64,000 nucleotides of DNA from Whalleya microplaca (taxonomy: Eukaryota > Ascomycota > Sordariomycetes > Xylariales > Xylariaceae). The stretch is from the NCBI GenBank assembly GCA_022497155.1, contig MU385720.1, forward strand, positions 372,001-436,000. Direction: 5' to 3'. Positions 23,528 through 35,377 of the stretch are shown here, one piece after another. Each line of letters begins with the position of its first letter. The first letter of the stretch is position 1. The translations under genes and the position numbers were made by a program. Under the pieces are notes generated by a model. That model did not search any database and was not told the DNA's origin. It was given only the letters and a program-made list of their open reading frames with translations.

Positions 23528-24801
23528 ATGAGCAATCCAGCCACTTCCGGTAATCCTGTTGAGTCTGTGGCCACAAACCCAAGTCAACCAGGAATCTCCT
23601 CCACGCACAATCCCGATGCCTCGCGACGAGAGCCCTCCTCCTCCACCCCCGGTACCACCGAACTCGCCCGTCAATCGGTAACTACCCTGCCCGAGCATGA
23701 CCAGAACAAGCTGGAGGTCGCCAAGCAGCTCGTCATAGACGCCCTACGATACGAGCCGGATTTCCCCATCCCCGGTATCAAGTTCATCGATATCCTACCC
23801 ATCTTCCAGAGCCCCGTCGCCTTCAGCTCGCTCCTGGAGGTGCTGGTTCTCCTAATCCAGCAACGCTTTGGCGACCAGCTTCCCGATGTCATTGTGGGTC
23901 TGGAGGCTCGCGGTTTCCTGTTTGGGCCTTCACTTGCATTGAGGCTCAACCGCGCGTTCGTTCCGGTTCGGAAGAAGGGCAAGATGCCTGGTACCTGCAG
24001 GACTGTAGAATACAAGAAGGAGTACGGCAAGGACGAGTTCCAGGTGCAGACAAGCGCCATCAAGCCAGGCCAGACATGCTTGATTGTGGACGATATTATT
24101 GCTACTGGTAAGTTCAGTATCGGTTTTGTTGTCGTTGTCACGTTGTTGCTGTCACTTGTTGTTTGTTCTATTGAAGCATTTCAACCCCTTATCGCCAGCT
24201 GGTAAATCCCATTTATTACCGATTTGCTTCCTGCGTTACCTCGGCTTGCCCAGCTGTACCTTATGAACATGCATACACCTCTACCAGGTACTTCCAAGCC
24301 TTTGAAAAGAATTGCACTACATGTCTAAAGCTATCCTTTGAGTCGCTTGCAGTTCAATATGCGCTCGCGATAGCTTGAAGGCATGGTAGTTTTCAGGATA
24401 TATCTCCACGAAAATCAGGATGAGTCATAGGATGGGCTTATAGCAGGGGGGGTTGATCTACAACTCGAACGAGTGTCAACTCTATAATTCCCACCTGAGC
24501 CCTAGTAAAAAAAAGATGCACCTCATCAAAAAAGAAGAGCCATGCGGAACCTCGACATATTTCATTTCGTATATGTCATTTGACTTTATTTGTGCATATC
24601 TGTATTCACAAATACAGCCTCGTTCTCGACTGACTGAAAGATTCAGGAGGAACTGCGGCTGCTGCAGGTCAATTAGTGGAGCTTTGCGACGCCAAGCTTA
24701 TGGGTTACCTTTTCATGATTGAAATCACGAATCTCAAGGGGACTGCATTGTTGGGTGACAAGCCGATAATCACACTCGTTGAGCATGACGAAGAGGAATA
24801 A
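23528..24801 (+). CDS. APT1: Adenine phosphoribosyltransferase (purine salvage), 244 aa
   Basis: Converts adenine plus PRPP to AMP and pyrophosphate in the cytosol (family knowledge). Exon 1 is 23528-24107 and exon 2 is 24647-24801. The single intron, 24108-24646, is 539 bp, unusually long for this genome; GTAAGT...CAG splits a Gly codon of the PRPP loop. Joined length 735 nt, 245 codons. Motifs: [44 protein letters not shown] (adenine-side loop), and the PRPP-binding motif [18 protein letters not shown] assembled across the junction. The C-terminus is [18 protein letters not shown] through [17 protein letters not shown]. Residues 1-60 form a Ser/Thr/Pro-rich extension beyond the usual ~180-residue enzyme. 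The ATG lies right after a CT-rich tract. Reading through the donor would give a truncated protein ending in a hydrophobic tail (see findings). Confidence 0.93.
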
Positions 24802-25823
24802 GCCCTGCAAGCTGTTTTCGTTCGGGGTGTCGGTAGTTTTTGCTTCATAATCTTCATTTCCTCACACGAAAGAGAATAACATCAGTCCAAAAAAGGCCTC
24901 GCCATTCTGGAACTAATCATAGACGCCGCCTCTGAGAGCACACACATTGGGCGATTGGACGGAATAGACAGCATTGTTCGGTTTGTTGGATCTACTTCGA
25001 CACAAACCATTGGTCAAAGGTGGGGACATCATCATCCTCACGAAAGTCAGTACGAGGTTGCATGGTTACGGCGTTTTGGAATACAAACAATCAATGGTGA
25101 CTAATACGTGTGTTGTTTACATAGAGAGATAACCAAGCTCATAATTGACTATAATTCAGACCTTTGTTAACTTCCAGTGCCCGAGCAAAAGGCTCCCCGG
25201 CTTGTTGCAGGTTTCGTTCATTGCTTGCCTGCCTAGATAGTATCTAGCACTTGGAGTCTCGGAACCGAGGTCGAGACTACTACTACCTGCAACTGCAACT
25301 CCAACTCAGAGAGCATCAATCCCATAGCCATAGCACACATAACCTATTGCTCATTGGGTTGCAATTGGAGATTTTCTAACTCAATATCAACTAAGCTCTT
25401 TACGCCAAAAAAATTCTGACAACTCACTCACTCCTCGCGCGAAGTAACTTTCCCAGCCGCTCCGGTCATCGGCGCAAGCACACCCTGGTTCCATCGCGAG
25501 TCATACCCGACATATTTTCCAATGTCACAATGGCGGCCCCTCCCCCTTCTAACCCCTAACCTCAGGACCTTGCTACTACTTGTAGGTACTCGTTTGAACC
25601 GGGCAGTCTTGACTAACCGAACCGATCCGCATCCCTTAACTAACCCTTGGGCCTTGGCAACGCTCTGTAGTCCCACAATTGATGATGAACGAAGACCTCG
25701 ACAAGAAAAAAGTCCCTGTGGCAATCTCGTAGGTAGCTAGGTTAACTCTTACCATATGTAATAGACTTACACCTGGGTATACTCGGCCTGAAGGGGAACA
25801 CTTATGGCAAGCATGTACATACA

Positions 25824-25914
25824 TAGGTAGGTAGGTATGCTATCGTGTCGTGCTCCGCGGACCCGATGATGAAAATACGTCCCCGAGCACCTACCTACCT
25901 ACCTACCTACCTAG
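25824..25914. repeat. Inverted tetranucleotide runs (TAGG)n ... (ACCT)n
   Basis: TAGGTAGGTAGGTA at 25824-25837 and a six-fold ACCT run at 25889-25914 are complementary, separated by about 50 nt. They could form a 14-bp hairpin in a transcript or in single-stranded DNA. Confidence 0.7.
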
Positions 25915-26038
25915 CCAATAGAGCTCTGCCTTGCCTTTGGTGTGTCTCCTAACAACACAATAGATACATAGGTAGCCATTGTGTGCGGCTGCTTCGCCGC
26001 TATGTACGTCGATATTATAACCGGGTTGCCGGTATGCT

Positions 26039-26334
26039 TTAGTCCGTCTCTTTGGATCTGGGTTCGGGGATACGCTCGACGCGCAAGGGGGAGGTCAGCA
26101 GCCGCGGAACGGCGGCGTTGTCGGGGATAGGGTTATTGATGGTTGTCATATCAGCTTACTGATAAGGTCGCTGGCGTCCATGTTCCCGGCCCTCAGACTA
26201 GAGGAGGATGCCCTTGGATGTTGTGAGCGGGATGATCTCGAGGGGTTGAGGTTGGGGGGAGTGATACATAGGTAGTCAAGTGTAACTCCTTCGTCTTTGT
26301 TTAGTACCGGTTTACTCATTGCTGGACAGAGCAC
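26039..26334 (-). CDS. Two overlapping small ORFs, hypothetical (62 aa and 36 aa)
   Basis: ORF A, 26334-26146, has an internal MSKPVLNKDEGVTLDYL start-like segment and ends LISKLI-stop. ORF B, 26149-26039, starts MTTINNPIPDNAAVPRLL and ends RSKETD-stop. The stop of A overlaps the ATG of B (ATGA). A GTAAGC near the end of A could also be an intron donor, so they may be exons of one gene. The segment is GC-richer than its surroundings. No family recognised; may be a gene remnant. Confidence 0.25.
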
Positions 26335-29300
26335 GACGGGATCTCCCTACGCTTGAAACTAGTGCGTTCGAGTAAGGAAGTTAATATATCTGATCTCTTG
26401 GTCGAGAGATTCTGGTCACTACTTAGCTCTATAGAACGTTGTGAGATAGTAAACCTATAAACCCCTCTAGTCAAGTTGTATAAAGGACTCATACTCAACT
26501 TGTGCTTCTTGTTTTACCGTACGGAACAGAAAACATGGATATAGATAACTATTCACGAAGTATAGTTGCGTCCCGAGTGCTACAATCAGTATATCGGAAA
26601 ACGAATGTTAGTGAATTGTAAGTTGCCTTTGCCTTCCTCTCCGCCTTGCTCTTTGCCCTTCCTATCCCACTTGTTAAGCTATCTCTTCATCTACCCCCTC
26701 GTGTATTATTTCATAGGCCTTTTTGATCAACAGCCAATGTGTTCCCCTCTGATCAGAAGGTTGATTGTATCATCCCAGGCGACTTCAAAACACCCTGGTT
26801 AAATATACGAGAAAAGCACCCTTGCTCAGATAGACGGCGTTCTAAGAAGCAAGGTAGCAAAAGCCTTGCGTAGAGAAACCTAGGAGGATATGCCATATGA
26901 GCTTGAGGCAAGAACGAGACTACACTCGCAGGGCTACTACGATAGTTGATGGTGCGAACAAGTCCTCAAGCAGATATATCAGATATTGTCAATCATAACA
27001 ATATGGGCTCACGCAGAATAAATATCCACTGATGGTTGAACTGCTCGTTCAAGCTCTGTCAAGGCATTGGGGCTAATGGGAGCCAAGTCTTCCATGGTAT
27101 ACCTACCTCCTTTACATCGTTCCGAAACTTATGCCCAAAATTACCTTCTTGAGAACTGATCGAGCTCAAGGTACATACCACGTTCAAGTTCCTCCGCTCA
27201 TCTAGACAGTCAGTCGAGAAGGTAGTTACAACTTTGGACAGTAACTACCCACCTCTTTGGCATCTTATACCTACGTGAACTTATCCAACCACGAAGGATA
27301 TCCAAATACCACGTGATATTAAGGCGAGTGTATACATAGGATAATGTTACACATACTTTACCAGAAGTTCTGTATCCAAAACAAAGTACGTCTTGGATCG
27401 CTTGTGATGGTATGATTAGACTGCGATATAATATTCGAAGGAAACAGCGTACAAATAAGTAGTGAAGTCCCCAGAGCTGAGACTCGCCATTCCGAGTACT
27501 AGTTATCATCGAATCGTGATGGAGGTATCAACTGACAGCATTGAAGGAATTTTCGAATTCAAGAAGACAATTGAACCAAATGAGCGCGGGTCTCTCGTTT
27601 AAGTCCAGTAGTGTTATGACAACGGATGAGACATGAAGCAGAAACACAATTGTCTCTTACGTTCACCATTGCAGTCTTGGATATATGACTTCACCTAGAC
27701 AAACAATTGTCAGAATATATAGATTTCCCGTATAGTTGACATCATCTCACCAAGACTAAGAGCAGATGATATCAATTACTCCAAGAGAAGAGCAAAAAAC
27801 ACTAAGCGGCCCAAACAAGGCTATGAGAGAACCTTATGAGGGAACCAAGATACATGATTCGGCTGGAACATAGGGAGAAATCCTTTTTATATGGCAAACG
27901 AACACTTTCGGAGTTAGTGTTGCCTTGCCGGAACACATTGGCATAACTATTTTTTAAATAGTGGTTGTAGCTGAGAACCTCGTCCCTGAAATACAAACAA
28001 CCCCTACGAACAAGGGATGATAAGCTCCGTTCCTACATGCCCAATTAAGATTCACATCTAGCTGCCCGATATGCGAGATCTACTTCCAAAACTTTAAAGC
28101 TTATCAACATCCCATATCGTCGGAATTGTTGACAGCGATATCCTGGTGTCTCTGAACTATAACCTAATAATTGAAATCTCGGGATCTTCGACGACGGCGG
28201 CTAGAAAAGTCTATACCCCTGATGAAACCTCAAGGCAAGTAGCCCATCAGATATCTGGAGGAAACTCGATCAGGCTTCCTGAACAGAGACAGGGTAAGTG
28301 ATGAACTACATATAAGCTGCATAGATAAACACCAGGGATCAAAATATCTCTACCCGGTGCTGATTTATTACCATGAGGGACTCAAAGGAGCGAGATCACC
28401 TTGATCCCTAGACACACAAGATTCGCTTCCTTCATATTCAGAATGGGCTATGTTATCCTACAAGAATGCTTCGTACCTGGTAGCTTGAAGATAAAACATT
28501 CTAGCTAGTTGAAACGACTACATCCATTCCCATTCGCATTGTGACTTGGTACAAACGTTACGAGACATCCCACAATCTCGAGTATAATCCACATTCGCAC
28601 GAGACTGACATTGATATTACCGATATCATGAACATAGGCAAGTGTGCCATTGGGGACTGATCCCGTTTGACCTTTCCGATTTCGCTGGCTGCGCTGATCT
28701 TTCCCTGGCTAACCGAGCCGCTCGAAAGAAATAGGTTTAAGAGCCCTAAGGATGGATCACTGTACAACTTCTACGAGTTTGGGTGTACATGGGTAAGGGA
28801 GAGGGCAGAGGTAATGAGCTTGAATCGCATGAAGAGATCACAGTTCAACGTAACAGCGTTAGAATTGATAGGCACTTCAGAAGCTAGTGCTGATTATAAC
28901 TTACATATAAGATATAATTAGACCTCACTACAAGCCAACCTGGTGGGATGCGATAAGACTATATCAAATAGGAATGTGATGGGGCTGGACAAGTCATATC
29001 ACAGTTTGGCAAGTGGAGACACTTTATCGTAAACGCATGAGTATCTATTAGCTATTAAGAGAATGCTTGAGCGGCGAGTGGATGCCCTATATGGCAAAAA
29101 CACTTCGCATGTCATCAGATCCCTATCGAGACTTTCCTACTTGACATCAAACGGTTCCATCTCCCCCTATGCCACGTCCTGCTCCATCACTGTAGAAGAT
29201 TTTATCGAGGTATTGTGTGTGCTGTTTCGCTGGTATTTTCTGATCCGCAACAACCAAATGACTGGGGTATAGTGGGTATCAGTTGAGTAGGAAAAAGATG

Positions 29301-29621
29301 TGAAAACAAAAGCAGTTCTCCGTGCAACTTCAGACAAGACATGCAAAAAGCGTGAGTATGAGAAAGATCATGTATGCCACCTCCTTCACATTATCGTCCC
29401 CATCCATACCTCGACATAGGCTCGCTAGCAAGGTGGATCGTCGACAACTGAAGGCAGGTGAGGGTATCAGTTCAGAACCAATCTTGGTAGGGTATCTTGA
29501 AATGCAGCTCCCAACCAAGCCCGATGTATTGGTGACTCTTACGAAACATAAAATGAAATGGCCATTGGTCAACGCAACCACGGTCCGATTAGCGTCGTGC
29601 CGAGCTCGACCCGTGCGCACT

Positions 29622-31379
29622 CTATGCGGCGGCGGTGACGGGAGCAGGGGCAGCGGCGGCAGGCTTCTCAGCCGGGGTCTCCTCAGCGGCAGCAGGGGCA
29701 GCCTCCTCGGCCTCCTTGGCGGGCTCAGCAGCAGCCTCAGCGGTCTCGGCAGGCTTGTCCTCAGCCTTCGCCTCCTCGGGCTTAGCCTCCTCAGCGGGCT
29801 TCTCGGCCTTGCCCTTGGCCTTCACCGTTTGGCGGAGCTTCGAGAAGAAAGGAGGGGACTTGACCTTCTCACCCTCATCATCGGAGGTAGTAGACTCCTT
29901 CTTCTTTCCGAAGGTGAAAGGAAGAGAAGACTTGCGCTTCTCAGCCTTCACGTCCTTCTTGGTCTCGCCGTTAGTGGCAGGGGTGGCCTCAGCGGCCTCG
30001 GGGGCAGCAGTGGGCGAGGCGACGTCGGTGGACAGAGGCTCGCTGGTCTCGACAGCGGGGATCACGGGAGCAGTCTCGGCGACAGGCTCGGCCTCAGCAG
30101 CCGTCTCCTTAGCGGGAGTAGTAGGGGCTGACTCGGCCTCAACCTTCTTCTTGCCGAATGACAAACCACCGAAGATGCTGCAAACTGTTAGCAGGTGAAG
30201 ATTTATATAATACTTTTGCGACGTACCTGGCACGCTTGGAAGGAGTAGGCTTGGCTGGCTCCTCCTTCTTGGCCTCCTCGACAGCCGGGGTCTCAGCGGC
30301 AGGAGTTTCGGCAGCACCCTCAGCAGGGGCAGCTTCAGCTGCGGGCTCGGCAGCCTCGGCAGTCTCAGCAGGCTTGTCCTCGGCAGGAGTCTCCTTCTTG
30401 GGCTCCTCCTTCTTGCCACCACCGAGAAGGTTACCGAAGAGCGAGGCCCGCTTGCGGCTAGCAGATCGGCGCTTAGGCTCTTCCTTCTTCTCCTCCTTGG
30501 GTTCCTCCGGCTTGTCCTCCTCCTTTGGCTCTTCAGGCGTCTCCTCCTTGGCAGCCTCACCTTCGGCAGCCGGCTTCTCCTCCTTCTTGGCGGCGGCGGC
30601 GGCAGGCTTGAAGCTCTCCAGGGTCTGCTTGTAGGTCTCGCTCTCCGTTACGGTAGCGGCAAGCTCCTTGGCCTCGGCGATCTTGAGAGCCAGCTGGGCG
30701 AGCCAGTTGTCACGGTCAGCAGTGGTGGGGGCCTTGAAGGCGTGCTTGTGGCCCTTGGAGGTGAACGAGAACTTGTGGGTACCCTCGGCGACGGGCTCAG
30801 AGGCCTCAGACTATATACTACATTAGCCACTTTGCATTTGTGGTAGCCGTGCATATCAACCTACCAGCTGAATGGCGCCAGCGGGGGCGGCCTTGTCAGA
30901 CTCCTTTCCGTAGAAGAGGAGACCCTTGCCGGTCTCAGTAGCCCACGACGCGACGTGGTGGGCAACCTCGGTAGCCTTCTCGGTCTTCAAGTAGGTGGCG
31001 AGCTTGTCCTTGGGGATGGCCTCGGTACCGAACCAGAAGTGGTGCTTGGAGTAGATGAGGTTCCTAAGCTTGTTAGTGGGTTTCCATCTGATATCGATGA
31101 AGGCGAGGCTTACTTGGGGAAGTTGGCGGGGGCACCCTTGTGCTCAAGGTTGCCGGCCTCGATGGGCTTCACCTCCTCCTTTTTCGCCTCCTCAGCCGGG
31201 GCGGCGGCAGTCTCGGCGGCGGCCTCGGTAGGCTCGGCGGGTGTCTCGGCGGCGGCGGCGGTGGTCTCCTCAGCAGGCGTCTCCGCGGGCTTGTCCTCAG
31301 CTGGCTTCGTCTCAGCGACGGGCTCAGCGGGAGCAGGGGTGATCTCGGCGACCTCAACGGGCTTCTGTTCCTCGGCCAT
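29622..31379 (-). CDS. Meu6-type PH-domain protein, Ala/Glu/Pro-rich (534 aa)
   Basis: Exons 31379-31114, 31063-30865, 30810-30227 and 30177-29622. Introns are 50, 54 and 49 bp (GTAAGC, GTAGGT and GTACGT donors). The total of 1,605 nt is 535 codons. Residues 1-80 are low-complexity Ala/Glu/Pro. Residues about 85-200 form a pleckstrin-homology-like domain (NLIYSKHHFWFGTEAIPKDK, GKGLLFYGKESDKAAP, GTHKFSFTSKGHKHAFKAPT, DRDNWLAQLALKIAEAKEL); the last segment matches the C-terminal PH helix with its conserved Trp. The rest is acidic/basic repeats with three SxFG or SxPFTFGKKK-like patches (ASLFGNLLGGGKKEE, SIFGGLSFGKKK, SLPFTFGKKKES). The layout matches fungal proteins annotated as meiotic expression up-regulated protein 6; function is poorly known, presumably membrane or lipid associated. 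The repeat PAEDKPAET occurs in three places. The first-frame start MAEEQKPVEVAE is clear. Confidence 0.85.
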
Positions 31380-31812
31380 TGTGATGGTATGTAGAGAAGA
31401 AAAAAGGGACTGGGTATCAAGAATATGGGTATCACTGAAGAAAAAGGAGAAAATTAAATAGTCGACGGTATCTACGAATTAGTAGTACTCGCGAATGACT
31501 CTTGCGAAGCGTTCTTTGTAAGGAACAAGAAGAGATTGTATTTGAGTCGAGTACAACAAGGAGGGAGGAGGGAGAAATTTGAATGGACGGGCAGGAGCTT
31601 CTGCCGTGATTTATTTATTGTCTCGTGACTGGATAGGAGGGAGAGGGACAAGGGAGCGCTGTCTGCCCAGTGCTAAACGGGCTGGGTGGACGGTAGAGTT
31701 TTTAGTTTGCCTGTACCGTGCGTGTGTGTGTGTGTGGGTGAATGAATTACCTAGGTACATTACATTACTTGGTATTAGGGAGAGAGTGGTGGGAGAGTCC
31801 CGTCTGGTGGCA

Positions 31813-31844
31813 GGAGAGTGGGAGAGTGGGAGAGTGGGAGAGTG
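31813..31844. repeat. 8-bp tandem repeat GGAGAGTG, four copies
   Basis: Four exact units about 430 bp upstream of the Meu6-type start codon; on the gene's sense strand it reads as a CACTCTCC pyrimidine-rich repeat. Confidence 0.85.
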
Positions 31845-34669
31845 GCAGGAGAGGTACTTAGTACTGTACATTGCAGCAGGTACATGGCCCCATGTACTCC
31901 GTACTCGAATACAAGCAGTGCAGGTTGGCAGGGGTCTATAGGTGGATTCGGCGGGTCGCGGGTCTTGCGCGAAAGGAACTGACCCACCGAAGAGCATTGC
32001 TCTGATTCCACTAGACAGCTGCGAAAGGGCAGGAAGGGGGGAGAAAATTGAACAAAATTTAAACGTTGTATGTAATGTACTGTACCTCTGGTACCTGTTG
32101 AATACGGGCGGCATCTAGCGCCCTGTCACTCACCATTATTGCATGTCAACCAAACCACCACCAACTCTGTTCCCCGCGTTATAAGTATCAACATCATCAG
32201 CAGACTGGGACTGGAACACACCTAACACCTACGTACATGTAATCACATCATCAATATATATGTAGACGTACGTACATACAATATTCCGTACATGAATACA
32301 TATATCCGTCTATCTGTCTACCGTCCGTGCTGAGCACTCAATCTTCTGGAAGAAACAGAACAAAAAAAAAGAAAAAAAACTTCTCACATTCATCAACACC
32401 GCAGTGCATGCTGTCTTCTCTCTGTCCTGTCCTGTCCTGTCCTTGGGTCGCAGCGAATGGAAACGAGGTATCGCGACATTCACTCCTTTCGGCGTGACAC
32501 CGCTTAATGAATCCCTACTACTCAATCCTAGCTACCGAATAGATTTACTATGTACATATCGCCTTGCATTGAGACCTGGTCCTTTAACCTGCCTAACTCC
32601 CTGTTACTCCCTGTTGCTGGGCCATCGTGCAAATCGTGCGGCTGTGGTCTGTGCCTGCAATGCAGTTTTTGAAATGAAGGCCCTGCGATAGCCTGCCCCC
32701 AAGAAATTACAACGTCGTTTAGTATGCACCGGCAGCGATGGTCAATGACCGGGGTCCGAAGCCTTTCCCATTCTTGATTCCCTTCGAGCTGCCAAGTGGA
32801 TAGTCGTGGTCAACAAATGCTGCCACCAGCCATCTTTTTCCAAAATGAACCCTTCTGCCCTTCTCCCTTCCAGGGAAAGTAAGTCTCGGGGGTTCGACGA
32901 CCTCTTTTTCTTTCATTAGGGCGAGACTCTGTTGGTCAGCTTGCCGAAGACAAAGAGACGCCCCCTATGGCCCTATGGGTCTCAAAATAGTGCCTCGAGA
33001 TCGATCTCCTTGGGCCAAATCTCGGTCCAGTCTGTCTTTATTCGTCCCCAAGTTGTGACTCCTCGTTTTATGCTCTCCTCCGGGTGGGCAGGCCCCCTTT
33101 ATCTATCTATCCTGGATACTTATACGGAGGCGAGACAACCCCAGTGAGGCATACACGTATGCAAACAGTACCAAGCAGCATCCAATAATATGTACATATG
33201 TGTTTGAGCAATAGGCCCCACCGATACGCCGACAAAGAAAAGAGGCCAATCATTTCCTATCCTATAACACAGTTTGACAGACACACAGCTTGCCGAACCT
33301 GGCGGCCAACAAGTTCGGTTCGGTCCTGTTCTGGAATCAGACGACAGACTGTAATTGTATGTACTTGAGGTACTGATGGGCACTGATAATAGGACGGTGG
33401 TGATCGCGCCGATGTCACTACAACACAAATATCCAATACACCCATCTAATGAAGCCGATATGCAAGATGTTCTCATTCCTGCTCAGTCGCTGCATATTGT
33501 CCTGCAACCCGCGGTCATAGGGCCGGAGTGGTGGGGAGTACCTACTACCTAGTATACGTATAGGTATTCTGTAGAGGGATGGCATATCGAGCTAATTGGA
33601 CCATAATTCGGATGAAGTGCGGAATTGCGATAGTTGGACAGGTACTCGTTCGCGAAGTACCGACATTGGGCTGGTGCTGCTCACGACCTCTTTGGCCATA
33701 GGCGAAGATTAGCTCCCCATTGGCCGCTAAGGCACGTTTATTTCACATCATGCATGACTTAGACACTACCGCCCATGTGACTTTCTACTATCGTAGAATG
33801 GGACTAGTGCTAAATTGGTGTGGATATCACCATCTGTGAGCTATCCCCGTCGATCAAAAGGGATAGGGATAGGAACCTTCATCAAGTAGGTATTTGATGA
33901 GGTTGGGACGCACGCCGAACTCTGGAAATCCAATCGCAAAGATCGGCGGCGACTATCTGATATTCTTATTATTACCTATTATTTGCACGTCTCGGTTGCA
34001 AGACACCGGAACCATTCATTGACTTGGAAGCTCTCATCTATTTCTAACCGCTGGGTATCTCGGTTGTTCGTTTGCAACCTCCAGGGACCCGCGCCAGGGC
34101 TAAAGTAGGTGGATCGTATTTGATGCATCAAACCTTGGGACTCCTGGCTTTGCTTAATTCATCATCAGATTTACCTGACACCCTCCCGTCAACTTGAACC
34201 TTCTGAAACTAGGACGCGTCTATAATTTCGCTACGTGTACAGTACGCAGTAACACGCAGCGCATAGTACCACGTCTTCGTACATAGTAGTGCTTATCCAT
34301 GTAGTATAGTATGTACGCATGTATAGTGTGTGTTGTAGATAATATTCACGTCTCACGGCGTAAAGAAAGTCTCGAGCCCGCGCATCGTTATATGTATAAA
34401 ACAGATCTAGGAACGCAGCTGCTGGATGCAACGCAGTGTCACACAGCTTTTTGGGCGAGGTCTGAAGATTCCTTTCTTGCAGCTGCACGTGTCTGTACCG
34501 ATACATTTGCTATATAGTCCAGAAACTAGATGGGCACTAGCTATTTTCATCCCCAAAGCGGTCGAAGGTCCGGCGCTGCTCATTCCATTGATCAATCAAT
34601 CGAGATCCACTTGATAGCTCTCGAACCACAACCGTGCGAGTCATTAATTAGATTGCGGGCGCTACTCTC

Positions 34670-35142
34670 CGGCCCACCTAGAATTCCCTCCCCTATTTCC
34701 TAAACTTCCCTCCTATCCACTTAGGACAGGGCTATCATAGGCTGACATAAATGCCCAGCTAAACTAGTACGGAGATTAATGTCGGGTAGTGTCGATCTGT
34801 GCAAATCCAATATACCGAGCCAAATAGTTGTTTTGTATCCTATTGTCAATTGTAATACTTGCAATATTATTTTTGAAGTTATTCGCGATAACAGCCTACC
34901 TATTGTAAGGTAGGCAAGTAGGTAGCGTTTGTTCGATAGCTTAATACCTAACTATTTGAGCCTATATTATTTAATAAGACTCGAACATTTTATATACGCG
35001 CAGGCGGAATGGTTACAAAAATACAGTACGTAACAGGTACCTTCAGCGCGTAGATACGCAGTATAAACATCTCATCTATACTAATTTTATTGAGTGGAGA
35101 GGAGGGAAGTTTAGGAAAAAAGGGAGGGAATTCTAGGTGGGT
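34670..35142. mobile_element. Mutator-like MITE, 473 bp, with 49-bp TIRs and 10-bp target duplication
   Basis: Left arm at about 34673-34721 and right arm at about 35093-35141 are inverted copies over 49 bp, with three mismatches by my alignment. The arms begin CCCACCTAGAATTCCCTCCC and share TTTCCTAAACTTCCCTCCT. The flanks carry the 10-bp direct repeat CGCTACTCTC at 34660-34669 and 35143-35152. Long inverted repeats with a 9-11-bp duplication fit Mutator-like elements (family knowledge). The extreme ends differ slightly (CGG on the left, one T on the right), so the boundary is uncertain by 1-3 bp. There is no transposase ORF inside. Superfamily is inferred from duplication length only. Confidence 0.82.
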
Positions 35143-35377
35143 CGCTACTCTCTGAGGGAATGGTAGATCAAGATATCTTCGTATGTGTAGTTACCATGGG
35201 TAATACCTGTATACTATGTAATCGCATCTATACCGATGAACATCGTATACAGCCTCACATCCTGGTGGTCGACTTCTAGTTTCCAGGCCTGTTTATGTTT
35301 CTTGCTACATGGTCGGTAGAATGCAAACGCTTCGGTTAGAGTGTTCTTAATACGTTGGTCACGAAACACGCTTCAAC

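Larger units (their letters stand above)
24802..29621. other. 4.8-kb intergenic region
   Basis: No confident gene. It contains inverted TAGG/CCTA tetramer runs (25824-25914), a GC-richer island with two overlapping small minus-strand ORFs (26039-26334), and otherwise AT-rich sequence with no element recognised. A coding-like minus-strand stretch around 25428-25600 lacks a good start. Confidence 0.55.

Noticed and set aside
29322..30131. 269-codon plus-strand ORF rich in Gly/Leu/Ser
   Set aside because: Antisense to the Ala/Glu/Pro-rich exon 4 of the Meu6-type gene; composition is the mirror of that repeat sequence.
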